A stretch of DNA of 64,000 bases from Candidatus Mediterraneibacter intestinipullorum (GTDB taxonomy: Bacteria > Bacillota > Clostridia > Lachnospirales > Lachnospiraceae): the NCBI GenBank assembly GCA_019118665.1, contig DWYM01000093.1, positions 1 to 64,000 of the forward strand, read 5' to 3'. Position 1 is the first letter of the stretch, and each line of letters begins with the position of its first letter. Position numbers and translations under genes: made by a program. The notes under the pieces were generated by a model that saw only the letters and a list, made by a program, of their open reading frames with translations, had not been told where the DNA came from and made no database searches. Positions 10,197 to 19,700 of the stretch are shown in pieces.

Positions 10197-10210
10197 CAAA
10201 AACGTTTTTG
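10197..10210. promoter_or_regulatory. LacI-family operator upstream of the regulator (probable autoregulation)
   Basis: Perfect palindrome CAAAAACGTTTTTG. Confidence 0.65.
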
Positions 10211-10286
10211 ATACTTCAGTTTTAACACACTCCGTTATTTTCGTCAATTTATTTCTGCGATGAAAATTCTTTTTGTCATAATTAGA

Positions 10287-10327
10287 CAAAAAAACCGCCG
10301 CCAGGTTCTCCTGACGACGATTTTTTT
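10287..10327 (-). terminator. Rho-independent terminator downstream of the FHA gene
   Basis: CGTCGTCAGG-AGAA-CCTGGCGGCGG followed by T-tract on the minus strand. Confidence 0.7.
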
Positions 10328-10348
10328 ATACACTTTTTTTGTCCAGTA

Positions 10349-10918
10349 TCACTCGCTCTCTCTGAGAATCCTCTGTACCTCCAGACGTGTCTCCCCGACT
10401 CCGATGATGTCATCTCTCTGGATCACCATGGGTCCGTCCACCCGCTCTCCGTTTAAGTATGTGCCGTTTCTCGATCCCTCATCCTTCAGATAGAGCTTAT
10501 CGCCTCTGTGGATGATGACGCAGTGAACTTTGGAAACCCTTCCATCACCTGTGACCGGAAGATATTTTTCGTACATACTGCCGTCCTTTCCCCTTCCGAT
10601 CCCCACAGTGTCATAAAATGTAAACGTATATTTATCCCAGCTGTCGATGTCCTCCAGAACGATCTTCCACTGCCTTCTCTTCTTCCCCCGCGGACGAACC
10701 TCTCTTTCCTGCGGATATGCCTCTTTGCGCCCGCGTCTCCTCCGGGGCGCATCGTAATCGTCCTCTTCGTCGTCATACGCGCGGCTGTTTCTTCCGCCGC
10801 CGGCGTACACCGCTCTGTCGTTTCTTTTCTTTATACTGATAAATGATACCGCCAGCATGGCAATACTGCCTGCAGCAAGCACAAACATCACGATCCAGTA
10901 CCACATAATATTTATCAC
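10349..10918 (-). CDS. FHA-domain protein with N-terminal TM segment
   Basis: VSKVHCVIIHRGDKLYLKDEGSRNGTYLNGERV FHA motif. Confidence 0.9.
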   Translation of the reverse strand: MINIMWYWIVMFVLAAGSIAMLAVSFISIKKRNDRAVYAGGGRNSRAYDDEEDDYDAPRRRRGRKEAYPQEREVRPRGKKRRQWKIVLEDIDSWDKYTFTFYDTVGIGRGKDGSMYEKYLPVTGDGRVSKVHCVIIHRGDKLYLKDEGSRNGTYLNGERVDGPMVIQRDDIIGVGETRLEVQRILRESE

Positions 10919-11101
10919 TCCTTAAGTCTTAATACTACTATACTTTTTACCGGCGGGCAAGTAGAAATCACGGTTTTTGTCGAATCACGCGGTGGCGTAC
11001 AGGTAATTTCTGTGTTAGAATATCCCTGGTACTTATAGATTAAAATACTGGGGCATCCGAATGCAGAGGTCCTGCATCTGTGCCCATGAAAGGAGACCGT
11101 T

Positions 11102-12337
11102 ATGAGTATCATACGACCGTTCCGGGGGATACGCCCGAAAAAAGAGCTCGCCTCTTCCATCGCCGCGCTCCCCTATGACGTGTACAGCAGCGGAGAGGCG
11201 CGGCAGATCGTCCGCGATAATCCCCTGTCATTTTTAAAGATCGACCGTGCGGAAACACTGCTTCCCGAAGGAACTGATATGTACTCCGCGCCGGTCTATG
11301 AGACTGCCCGGGACACACTCAACGTAATGATCCGGGAGGGTTCTTTTATCCAGGACGATACTGACTGTTACTATATATATGCCCTTACCATGGACGGAAG
11401 GACTCAGACCGGACTGGTGGGCTGCGCTTCCATCGACGATTATATGAGCGGAGTGATCTTAAGGCATGAAAATACCCTTGAGGCAAAGGAACAGGACCGT
11501 ATCCGCCACATCGACACATGCAGCGCCCATACAGGTCCCATCTTCCTGACCCACCGTCCTAACGAGCGGCTTCGCCAGATCACAGACCGGATAAAAATGC
11601 AAAAAGCAGTGTATGATTTTACCAGCGAGGACAATATCCGCCATCAGGTATGGAAGATTGACAGCCCGGAAGACATTGAAAATATTTCCCATATTTACGC
11701 TCAGACACCCCATCTGTACATCGCAGACGGACATCACAGAGCGGCTTCCGCCGTGAAAGTCGGTCTGGTGAGAAGAGACGCGGATCCCGAATTTTCCGGC
11801 GCCGAGGAATACAACTTTTTCCTCAGCGTACTCTTTCCTTCAGATGAACTTCAGATCTATGGCTATGACCGTGTAGTCACTGACAAGAATGGGTATACAT
11901 TTGCTTCATTTCTTGATAAGATAAAAGACGGCTTTGATGTCACTCACATTGGAATCGGACCGTGCCGCCCCGCACACAAGGGAGAATTCGGCATTTACAG
12001 TGACGGAACATGGTACATGGCAAAGGCTCATTCCCGCCTGTTGTCTGACGATCCGGTCCGCGGGCTTGATGTATCGATCCTTCAGGAGCACATCCTTGCA
12101 CCCATCCTCGGGATCCATGATCCAAAAACCGATCCGCGCATCCGTTTTGTCGGAGAGATCAAAGGGTCTGCCGCTCTGGAACAGGCGGCGGACGCATCGG
12201 GCGGAATCGCATTTTCCATGCATCCCACCTCCATGGAGGAACTGCTGCGGATCTCGGACTCCGGGAGGCTCATGCCGCCCAAATCCACCTGGTTCGATCC
12301 GAAGCTCCGGAGCGGACTGTTCATACACCAGTTCTGA
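11102..12337 (+). CDS. DUF1015 family protein
   Basis: MSIIRPFRGIRPKKELASSIAALPYDVYSSGEAR ... HLYIADGHHRAASA. Confidence 0.85.
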   Translation: MSIIRPFRGIRPKKELASSIAALPYDVYSSGEARQIVRDNPLSFLKIDRAETLLPEGTDMYSAPVYETARDTLNVMIREGSFIQDDTDCYYIYALTMDGRTQTGLVGCASIDDYMSGVILRHENTLEAKEQDRIRHIDTCSAHTGPIFLTHRPNERLRQITDRIKMQKAVYDFTSEDNIRHQVWKIDSPEDIENISHIYAQTPHLYIADGHHRAASAVKVGLVRRDADPEFSGAEEYNFFLSVLFPSDELQIYGYDRVVTDKNGYTFASFLDKIKDGFDVTHIGIGPCRPAHKGEFGIYSDGTWYMAKAHSRLLSDDPVRGLDVSILQEHILAPILGIHDPKTDPRIRFVGEIKGSAALEQAADASGGIAFSMHPTSMEELLRISDSGRLMPPKSTWFDPKLRSGLFIHQF

Positions 12338-12424
12338 GCAGCCGTATTACGACCTGAGCGATCGGTACCTGTTGAGTGATCTGTATTTATATTATATTTT
12401 TAAATTTTAGAGGAGATGTAATTC

Positions 12425-13288
12425 ATGGAAAGAAATGACCTTTGCTGGTGCGGCAGCGGCAGGAAATATAAAAAATGCCACATGCCGATCGAAGAAAAAA
12501 TGCTCATGCACGCAGAGAAAGGGGAGATGGTGCCCACGCGCAAGCTCCTTAAGACACCGGCTCAGATAGAGAAGATCAAAATAAGCGCCGAGCTTAACAC
12601 TGCCGTCCTTGACGAGGTGGCAAAGCATATCCGCATCGGGATGAGCACCGCTGAGATCGATGAGATCGTCCACCGCTTCACAGTAGAGCGCGGAGGCATT
12701 CCCGCTCCCCTGGACTACCAGGGATTCCCGAAAAGCGTGTGTACGTCCATCAACAATGAGATCTGCCACGGCATCCCGGATGAAAACGTCATTCTCAAAG
12801 AAGGCGACATCATCAATGTAGACGTGTCCACCATCCTTGACGGATATTTCTCGGACGCTTCCCGTATGTTCAAGATGGGAAAGGTTTCCGAACGCGCCGA
12901 GCGCCTCGTCCGCGTGACTGAAGAATGTGTGGAGCTGGGGCTCGCCGCCGCCAGACCGTGGGGACACCTGGGCGATATCGCTGACGCGATCAACACCCAC
13001 GCCAGGAAAAACGGCTACTCCGTCGTGGAAGAGATCGGCGGTCACGGCATCGGGCTCGCCTTCCATGAAGATCCTTTCGTAAGCTATGTGACGCCGAAGG
13101 GGAGCGAAATGCTCCTTGTCCCGGGCATGATGTTTACCATCGAACCCATGATCAACGAGGGCAGCCCGGACTTCTTCGTGGACGAAGACAACGGCTGGAC
13201 CGTGTATACCATCGACAACGGACTTTCCGCGCAGATCGAGTATATGGTGCTCGTCAAAGAGGACGGAGTAGAGGTATTGACGAAATAA
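12425..13288 (+). CDS. map: Type I methionyl aminopeptidase with N-terminal SEC-C motif
   Basis: NDLCWCGSGRKYKKCH (SEC-C) and GGHGIGLAFHEDPFV / MMFTIEPMI. Confidence 0.95.
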   Translation: MERNDLCWCGSGRKYKKCHMPIEEKMLMHAEKGEMVPTRKLLKTPAQIEKIKISAELNTAVLDEVAKHIRIGMSTAEIDEIVHRFTVERGGIPAPLDYQGFPKSVCTSINNEICHGIPDENVILKEGDIINVDVSTILDGYFSDASRMFKMGKVSERAERLVRVTEECVELGLAAARPWGHLGDIADAINTHARKNGYSVVEEIGGHGIGLAFHEDPFVSYVTPKGSEMLLVPGMMFTIEPMINEGSPDFFVDEDNGWTVYTIDNGLSAQIEYMVLVKEDGVEVLTK

Positions 13289-13499
13289 GGCCGCGCAGGA
13301 TGTATTCAGCGTAGGGATGCGGGCGGCTGAGGCGACTTCGGCTCCACTCCGGCATTCCCGCGCTGAAAGGTGTCCCAGGCCAGTTTGGAAATTGATATAT
13401 TTTAGCAATTAATATACCACTTTGCATATTGATTTACGACTCTTGCCGCAATAATCCCCTCTGCATCCTTTCATCGGAATCACGGTCATGAATTTTGCA

Positions 13500-14060
13500 T
13501 CAAAAATAAGAGAGGTCTATCCTGACCCCTCTGTCCCACAGTTCGTCTTCCTTCTTCTCCGCAAGCCCATTATTGTAATAAAGCTCTACTGTATCCGGAG
13601 CATCCTTCCCATCCTCTACAAGGACCAGGAGGTGAAGCGTCGGCTCCTCCCCGACAGTCTCTTCATCTTCCCTCAGGAACATAGCGCCGCTGCTGGCCTC
13701 CAGCACCACCTTGGTCTCATACTTTTTCCTTCCTTTTGATGCCACAGCCTCGAAGTCTGCAGGCTTTACTGCGATCCGGGCGGGGTTTATGAGCTTGGCG
13801 CTGACTACATAATAATGATAGCCTTCTTTATCTTCATAGTAATAGAAATATCCCGACGGATCAGCCGGGCTCAGTTCCTCTGTCTCATAGGCTTCTTCTA
13901 TCTGAAGAGTCATCTCCGTTCCCTCTATGGCATAGGACTCCCCCAGCTTAAGCTCCACAGTATCCTCCGCCTTTTCCCGCTTTTCTCCCCCAGCGCAGCC
14001 TACTGTGAGAAAAAGCGCGCCTGCACACAGGGACAGTAAGCACCGTACTCCTTTGATCAT
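13500..14060 (-). CDS. Putative lipoprotein (DUF5067-like)
   Basis: LSLCAGALFLTVGCAGG lipobox; start MIKGVRCL. Confidence 0.6.
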   Translation of the reverse strand: MIKGVRCLLSLCAGALFLTVGCAGGEKREKAEDTVELKLGESYAIEGTEMTLQIEEAYETEELSPADPSGYFYYYEDKEGYHYYVVSAKLINPARIAVKPADFEAVASKGRKKYETKVVLEASSGAMFLREDEETVGEEPTLHLLVLVEDGKDAPDTVELYYNNGLAEKKEDELWDRGVRIDLSYF

Positions 14061-14062
14061 CC

Positions 14063-14824
14063 TTATTCCTCCACTTTCAGCTCTGCCTCGATTCTCCCAG
14101 CGTTCAACGGCTGGGTATAGTCTTCGATGCTCCATGTCGCCACATCCACTATAATGTCATAAGCGCCCGGCTCCAGAGTCTGGTTCAGCTCAAACTCCGG
14201 CACCGCAGTCCCCGGAGCGATATAACCGCTCTCATAAAGGACCTCCCCTGTATCTGCAAGGGAGATGGTATACACAAAGTAGCAGACATTTCCTTCCGGA
14301 TTGATCAACGGAACACGAATAACACCATCTGAATTGCTCACGGTCAGGATGCTGATCCCCGGCAGGGCGATAGAGTCCGGATCATCGTTGATCAGCCCAT
14401 CCGGCATCTCGTAGGCCACGGCTGCCTTCTCAAGATCCGGACCTTCCGGCTCATTTGCCAGCCACAGGTACACGCCTCCGGCGATCAGGGCTGCCAGCAG
14501 CAGCAATAAGGCGATAATCCTTTCCGCCGCCGTGCCAACTACACGCACATATCCGTGCTCCTGCCCATCAGTGCAGGGGATGTATCCCACGATCTTCTGG
14601 AAAAATCCTGGTTTTTGTCTGGTGACATAGAGGGGAAGGATGTGTTCCCCATCTGTCAGGATGTCATCTGTGTTCTTCCCCTTTACTCCGGCATCCCCGC
14701 AGATGATGGCTTTTCCTCTTGTCTGCTTCATGAACACCTTCTGATCCATGCACTTCCAGCTGTGTTTCTTCCGGTCTTTCCAGCTCCGGTTCTCATTGCC
14801 CTGTTCATCATATCTGTACTGCAT
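14063..14824 (-). CDS. Membrane protein of unknown function, paralogue of 14845-15612
   Basis: Single TM followed by an extracytoplasmic domain; shares the VPL/FPLINPEGN-CY--YTI---TGE-LY-SG-I-PG architecture with its neighbour. Confidence 0.65.
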   Translation of the reverse strand: MQYRYDEQGNENRSWKDRKKHSWKCMDQKVFMKQTRGKAIICGDAGVKGKNTDDILTDGEHILPLYVTRQKPGFFQKIVGYIPCTDGQEHGYVRVVGTAAERIIALLLLLAALIAGGVYLWLANEPEGPDLEKAAVAYEMPDGLINDDPDSIALPGISILTVSNSDGVIRVPLINPEGNVCYFVYTISLADTGEVLYESGYIAPGTAVPEFELNQTLEPGAYDIIVDVATWSIEDYTQPLNAGRIEAELKVEE

Positions 14825-14844
14825 TGCTTCTCGATCCTCCTGTT

Positions 14845-15612
14845 TTATTCCACCACGAGCTCCGCAGGGATCTGCGCCCCATTGAGCTCTACTGTATAGT
14901 CATTGATATCGGATGTCTGAATCTTGACGAGTATCTGGTAGGTACCGGGATCCAGCGTACAATTCAGATCAAAGTTCAGCACCGCCTTCCCAGGCTCGAT
15001 CCTGCCTGACTGATAGAGTATCTCTCCGGTCTCCATGTCCTGTATGGTGTACTTCATATAGCAGGCATTTCCCTCTGGATTGATCAAGGGAAATTCTACA
15101 GTCCTCTGTCCTGCCTCCATTTTCAGAATGCTGACACCCGGTACTGAGATGCTCTCGGGATCTGTATTCTCCAGTCCCTCTCTCCGGTAGGAGACTGCCG
15201 TTTCATCTAATCCCGGCACCTGCTCCCGGCTGGAAAGCCACCAGCCAAGGAATACACCGCCAGCCAGCAGAAGAAGAATCATCACCGGCAGGATAAGCCC
15301 ACGAAACAAAGCATGCTTTACGATCCGCACATAAGCGTCTTTTTCCGTATCTGTACTGACATCGATATAGCCCACAGTCCGTTCCAGACGTTTTCTCTTC
15401 CTCTGATAAGGGTGCAGACGATAAGCCTCCCCCTTACCCTTAAGAAGGAGATCTTCTGTCCTGCCCTCTTTCCTGCGCATATCCGCCACAATGCGGTAGC
15501 CGCCATTGGGGTAGCGTTCCATCAGTTCCTTTCCCGTCAGATAGCCCCAGGTCCTGCCTTTACTATCCTTGTGCCTGGCAGAATATTCCTGTTTCTTTAC
15601 CGACCATTCCAC
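14845..15612 (-). CDS. Membrane protein of unknown function, paralogue of 14063-14824
   Basis: Same architecture and conserved motifs as the preceding paralogue. Confidence 0.65.
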   Translation of the reverse strand: MEWSVKKQEYSARHKDSKGRTWGYLTGKELMERYPNGGYRIVADMRRKEGRTEDLLLKGKGEAYRLHPYQRKRKRLERTVGYIDVSTDTEKDAYVRIVKHALFRGLILPVMILLLLAGGVFLGWWLSSREQVPGLDETAVSYRREGLENTDPESISVPGVSILKMEAGQRTVEFPLINPEGNACYMKYTIQDMETGEILYQSGRIEPGKAVLNFDLNCTLDPGTYQILVKIQTSDINDYTVELNGAQIPAELVVE

Positions 15613-15654
15613 ATCGTTTCCTCCTTACTTTTCACTCATCAATCCTTCTTCATA

Positions 15655-15692
15655 ACAGAACAGGGAGCAGAGTCTGCTGCTCCCTGTTCTGT
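15655..15692 (-). promoter_or_regulatory. Strong intercistronic stem-loop (16-bp perfect arms) after the pilin/WxL-like gene
   Basis: ACAGAACAGGGAGCAG-6nt-CTGCTCCCTGTTCTGT; no clear U-tract. Confidence 0.65.
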
Positions 15693-15749
15693 GCTATTCC
15701 GGCCAGGCCAAAGACTGTCCGAAATCAGGTAGTCACTATGTAACGATTA

Positions 15750-16307
15750 TTATGATTTAGTAACTGTCCATGTAACAACTGCGCTATACTTAGCGTCTGC
15801 AGCAGCAGTGCTGGTTGACGTAATTGATGCGTATGCAGTATCTGTAGTAGTCGTTGTATCAAGTTTCACTATTTCTTGCCCGCTATTCAGGAAATTTCCA
15901 GTATTCGCAGAAGTGTCACCTGGCAGCAGCTGCATATTTACGCCTGTACCGCCAGTCATTGCGATTTCTGCTCCTGTCCAGCCTGATGCTGATGCAGTGA
16001 CAGAAAGGCCATTTCCAACAGCTGTACTTGAAGCAGCACCATTATCTTTATTTGTAAGCGTGAACTTCATTGCAGATCCTTTTGTTGCTGCCTCACTTTC
16101 ATCTGCGGCTTTGTTGTTCTCACCTAAGGTAACGCTAACCGGGAAAGTAATCTTCCAGTTATTTGCCTCATCATCGCCAGGTCCTACGATCGTACCGGAC
16201 GTATAGTTAAATGTTGTTGTTCCTGTTGATGCGAATACTGTTGTTCCCATCATGCTTACTGCCAGTGTTCCAGCTAATAATGCTGCAAAAAGTTTTTTGT
16301 TTCTCAT
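15750..16307 (-). CDS. Secreted surface protein, pilin/WxL-like (C-terminus AVVTWTVTKS)
   Basis: Signal peptide MRNKKLFAALLAGTLAVSMMGTTVFAS; Thr/Ser-rich beta-type sequence; C-terminal TWTVT. Confidence 0.6.
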   Translation of the reverse strand: MRNKKLFAALLAGTLAVSMMGTTVFASTGTTTFNYTSGTIVGPGDDEANNWKITFPVSVTLGENNKAADESEAATKGSAMKFTLTNKDNGAASSTAVGNGLSVTASASGWTGAEIAMTGGTGVNMQLLPGDTSANTGNFLNSGQEIVKLDTTTTTDTAYASITSTSTAAADAKYSAVVTWTVTKS

Positions 16308-16402
16308 TTCTTTTTCTCCTTTTCTTTTTCTCTTATTTCTCTATATCCAAGCACCCTGTGTGCCATGGACCAGTTCCTTTGGTACAGAGATTTTTCGCTT
16401 CC

Positions 16403-16693
16403 CTATACCCTGCTGATTTCTTCTTCTGTTTCCCGGCGTCTTGTCATTCCTGCCAGGAACAGGATCAGGGCTGATCCCGACAGAGCCATCAGCCAGCTTC
16501 CTATCTCTGCCGTATCTCCGGTCTTGGCGCTTCCACCTGTTGTTCCCGGTCCCCTGTCTATCGTTGTCTGTGTTGTACCCTGGTACACAAACTGCGTCTG
16601 CCCCTGTGGAGCTGCTGCCTCTGCTTGTATCACATTTGCAGGTATCATCCAGAGGCTTAAACAGATCAGTCCTGCTACTATGCTTTTCTTCAT
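16403..16693 (-). CDS. Small secreted protein with sortase-type C-terminal signal
   Basis: Signal peptide, then SAKTGDTAEIGSWLMALSGSALILFLAGMTRRRET (KTGD motif, TM, positive tail). Confidence 0.65.
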   Translation of the reverse strand: MKKSIVAGLICLSLWMIPANVIQAEAAAPQGQTQFVYQGTTQTTIDRGPGTTGGSAKTGDTAEIGSWLMALSGSALILFLAGMTRRRETEEEISRV

Positions 16694-16711
16694 CCTTGTC
16701 CGCCTCCTTAA

Positions 16712-19700
16712 CTAATTACCGGCCGCCTTGCTGAACTGGAAGGTAATCCTTCCGGTAAACGGATCACCGTTCACGATTCCGGTCACCATATTCTCTGACT
16801 TGAAGTATAGTGGCAATGTGTTCTGTGTAGATCCAGAGCCTGTACTAAATTTCATTGTTCCCACTTTTCCGCCGTTCTCCGATATATCGCTTCCGCTTTT
16901 GTCTCGTGTGCCAGTGAATGCTTTCAGAGCGATCGTCTCGCTATTGTTGTTTCGGGAAATATCAAAGGTCTGTGAGCTTTTAAGATCTAATATCGTCACA
17001 TCCACTCCCGGATCCGGATCTGGCAGCTCCGCATCTGCAATCGGCTCAAGCGTAATCTTTTCGTTTGATGAATAGATATACCGGTCCGCGCTGTCTGACA
17101 TAGTGACCTTTTGAGGAAAACTGATCATGCTTTTTATCTGGCTTCCCAAAATTCCGGTCATAGTCGTCTTCACGCCCGGGATACCTATGCTGTTTAAATC
17201 CGTATTCCCATCAACATCCGTTGTTGTCCCCCAATTCGCCGGAGGATTAGTATTATTGGTATCCGTCCATGCAAAGATGAGGTACTGGGCTCCGTCATCA
17301 TTGTTGTGGGTCACATTTCCAGTCTTGGTAAAACTGATCGTGAAGCTCTTATTGCTGCCTTCAACCGGCTCAATCCTCACTGAATTTCGGTCTATTGTAT
17401 TTTTCAAATCTGTAATGCTTAGGTCCAGGAATCCATCAGAATCTGAGTCCTGATCACTCGTTGTTACCATGCCAAACAGTTGGTAGTTCTGATTTTCCCA
17501 ACTTGCAGTATTCGGATTCTTTTTATACAAAGCAACCTTCAAGTCTCCGGAAAAAGCGGATTCTTTAAGCAGCGCCTGTATTGATTCTTTATTGTTAGCG
17601 TTAGGACTGCTATCATTATCATCGCCCTCAAGCTTGAACGTTCCTGTTACCTTAATTCCCTGATTCTCATAGAACAGCGCCTTCTCATCGACAGTTACAG
17701 TGGTATCGGCTGACTGGTTATACACCTGCGGTACGCGATATACTTGCGTATCAATGTATTGGTAAGAACCTGATGTCAAGCTCGCAGGAGGTCCATCGCG
17801 CCATCCGGCATCCGAAAGTGCGCCGTTTGGAGTTGTAAGAGGTCCGTTTGCCTGATTCCACAAATAAACCCGGTAGGTTCGGTCTGTTCCTTGCTCATTT
17901 ATATTAGTCAGAGTCAGTGTGATGGTTGTCTGCTTGGCTTCAGCATCATATGTTTGATTTATCGTAACATTCCCATCCTTAAGCACGGGATAATAGCTGT
18001 CACTTACAACCTTCGTTGAGGTTTTACTGAACAGATCCACTGTTCCAACGGCGACAGATCTGAGGGGTGTGCCACTCTCCTCGGCTTGAGAACGATATAC
18101 GGCGTATTGAGCTAAGGCATTGCTTGCCGTCACTTCACCCTCCATGACAAATGTAACGCTGAACGAGTTGTCACGATAAAACTTAACAGTCTGCGAAGTA
18201 CCACCATCAGGAGACCGGATCGGCTTTGTACCGTCTACATAGTACGGAATCAGCGTAATTGTTCCACTTCCATTAGTACGATCTGGACTAGCGCCCTTTC
18301 CAAAGATTGCCTCCCATGCGGCCCTTCCGGCATTCGCGGCATCTCCCGCAGTCGTTCCAAGAGTATTCAGGTCTAATGTTGAACTTGCTCCAGCTGAGAT
18401 CTCGTAGTTGTATACTTGGATCTGTTCTGATGTACCGGTAGTAGTGCTGCCTTTTACGATCCTCCATCCCTGAAGTTCTTTTCCATTTGCTTCAGCTGGC
18501 AGCATGATGCTGCTCAGATCCACAACATTACTCTTTCCTTGTACACCGGTATAATACACATTGGCATTATCTGTATTCCACTTATTTATATTGGTCGTTT
18601 CCGCATTGATGTCTGTCAGATCAGTGGGGACGTAAATCTGGACGGTCGCTGCGTTCAGGTAGTAAAATTTCCCTATCTCTGTTCCGCTCTGATCTACGTT
18701 TGAAGGCATGTTACCACTAAAGGTACTTTTTTCTTCATCCAGAAGGTATTTATTTGTTCCATTAGTGAACTGGTCCTTGTATCCTGTAAAAAGAACACTG
18801 CCTCCTGCTAAACCACTGACGCTTCCGCTTTCCCGATCGGCAAAGTTCGTATTGCTGTACTCAGTACCGGAAAACCATCCGCTCTGCTTGTATACCGTAT
18901 AACCGGCATTGAGCCATACACCGCCTGTCGTTGATGTCTGTGCTGTCAGCTTGATTGTATAATTAGTGCTGTTGCTGAGTGCCCCCTGCTCTGACATCTG
19001 CTGATAGATTGATCTCACATTGATAATATCTCCAGGCTGCCAGTTGCCCCCCGATGTGGGGTCAATTGTAATGGTTTTACTTCCCCCTTCCACGGTAAGC
19101 TTAAATCCACTGAAAAAGTTTCCTGCTGATATATTTGCAGGGACATTCAGTCCTATCAGAGCATTTTCCGTCTGGTCATATGCCAGAGTCAAGTTAGCAC
19201 TGTCATACCGCTTATTGTTATACCAATATTCCACACCAAAGCTTACCGGGGCGGCGACGATATCCATAGTGCGCAATTCAGCAGTTGCACTTCCACTTAA
19301 GCTAAGAGTATATACATACCTCCCATTCTCTAAGGTAGGAGCGCTTAGTGAATATCCATTGCTTCCGCTTGTTATGACAGTGCCATCAGCTTTCTTTGTT
19401 GTGATTGTCGGTACACTATACCCCTCCGAAGGCTTTAATCCAATCCTAAAACCACCATTCGGCTGCTCTGCCCGGATAAAGAAGTACTCTTCGGTCAGAG
19501 GATAATATCCCTGTCTCGCACTGTTCTGGTCTTTTTTCAAATAAATATAGCTGCCGTTAACATTTGAAGCGTTTCCAATACCGGATGTAGCAAGTGTTCC
19601 GTCTTCCACGCCTGTCATGGAAGATACTCTGTAATTCTCCTGGACACTTGAATAGTGATTGTAAATGATCTTAAACGGTCGGGTCATCCCATTTACAGTG

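Noticed and set aside
12407-13408. 333-aa ORF on the minus strand
   Set aside because: Antisense shadow of map (12425-13288); low-complexity His/Phe-rich translation with no family features.
13289-13499. Possible RNA gene between map and the lipoprotein gene
   Set aside because: Only weak AT-rich symmetry between convergent genes; nothing matching a known RNA fold that I could support.
14845-15009. Small plus-strand ORFs in the surface operon
   Set aside because: Opposite to coherent minus-strand CDSs, no RBS or similarity.
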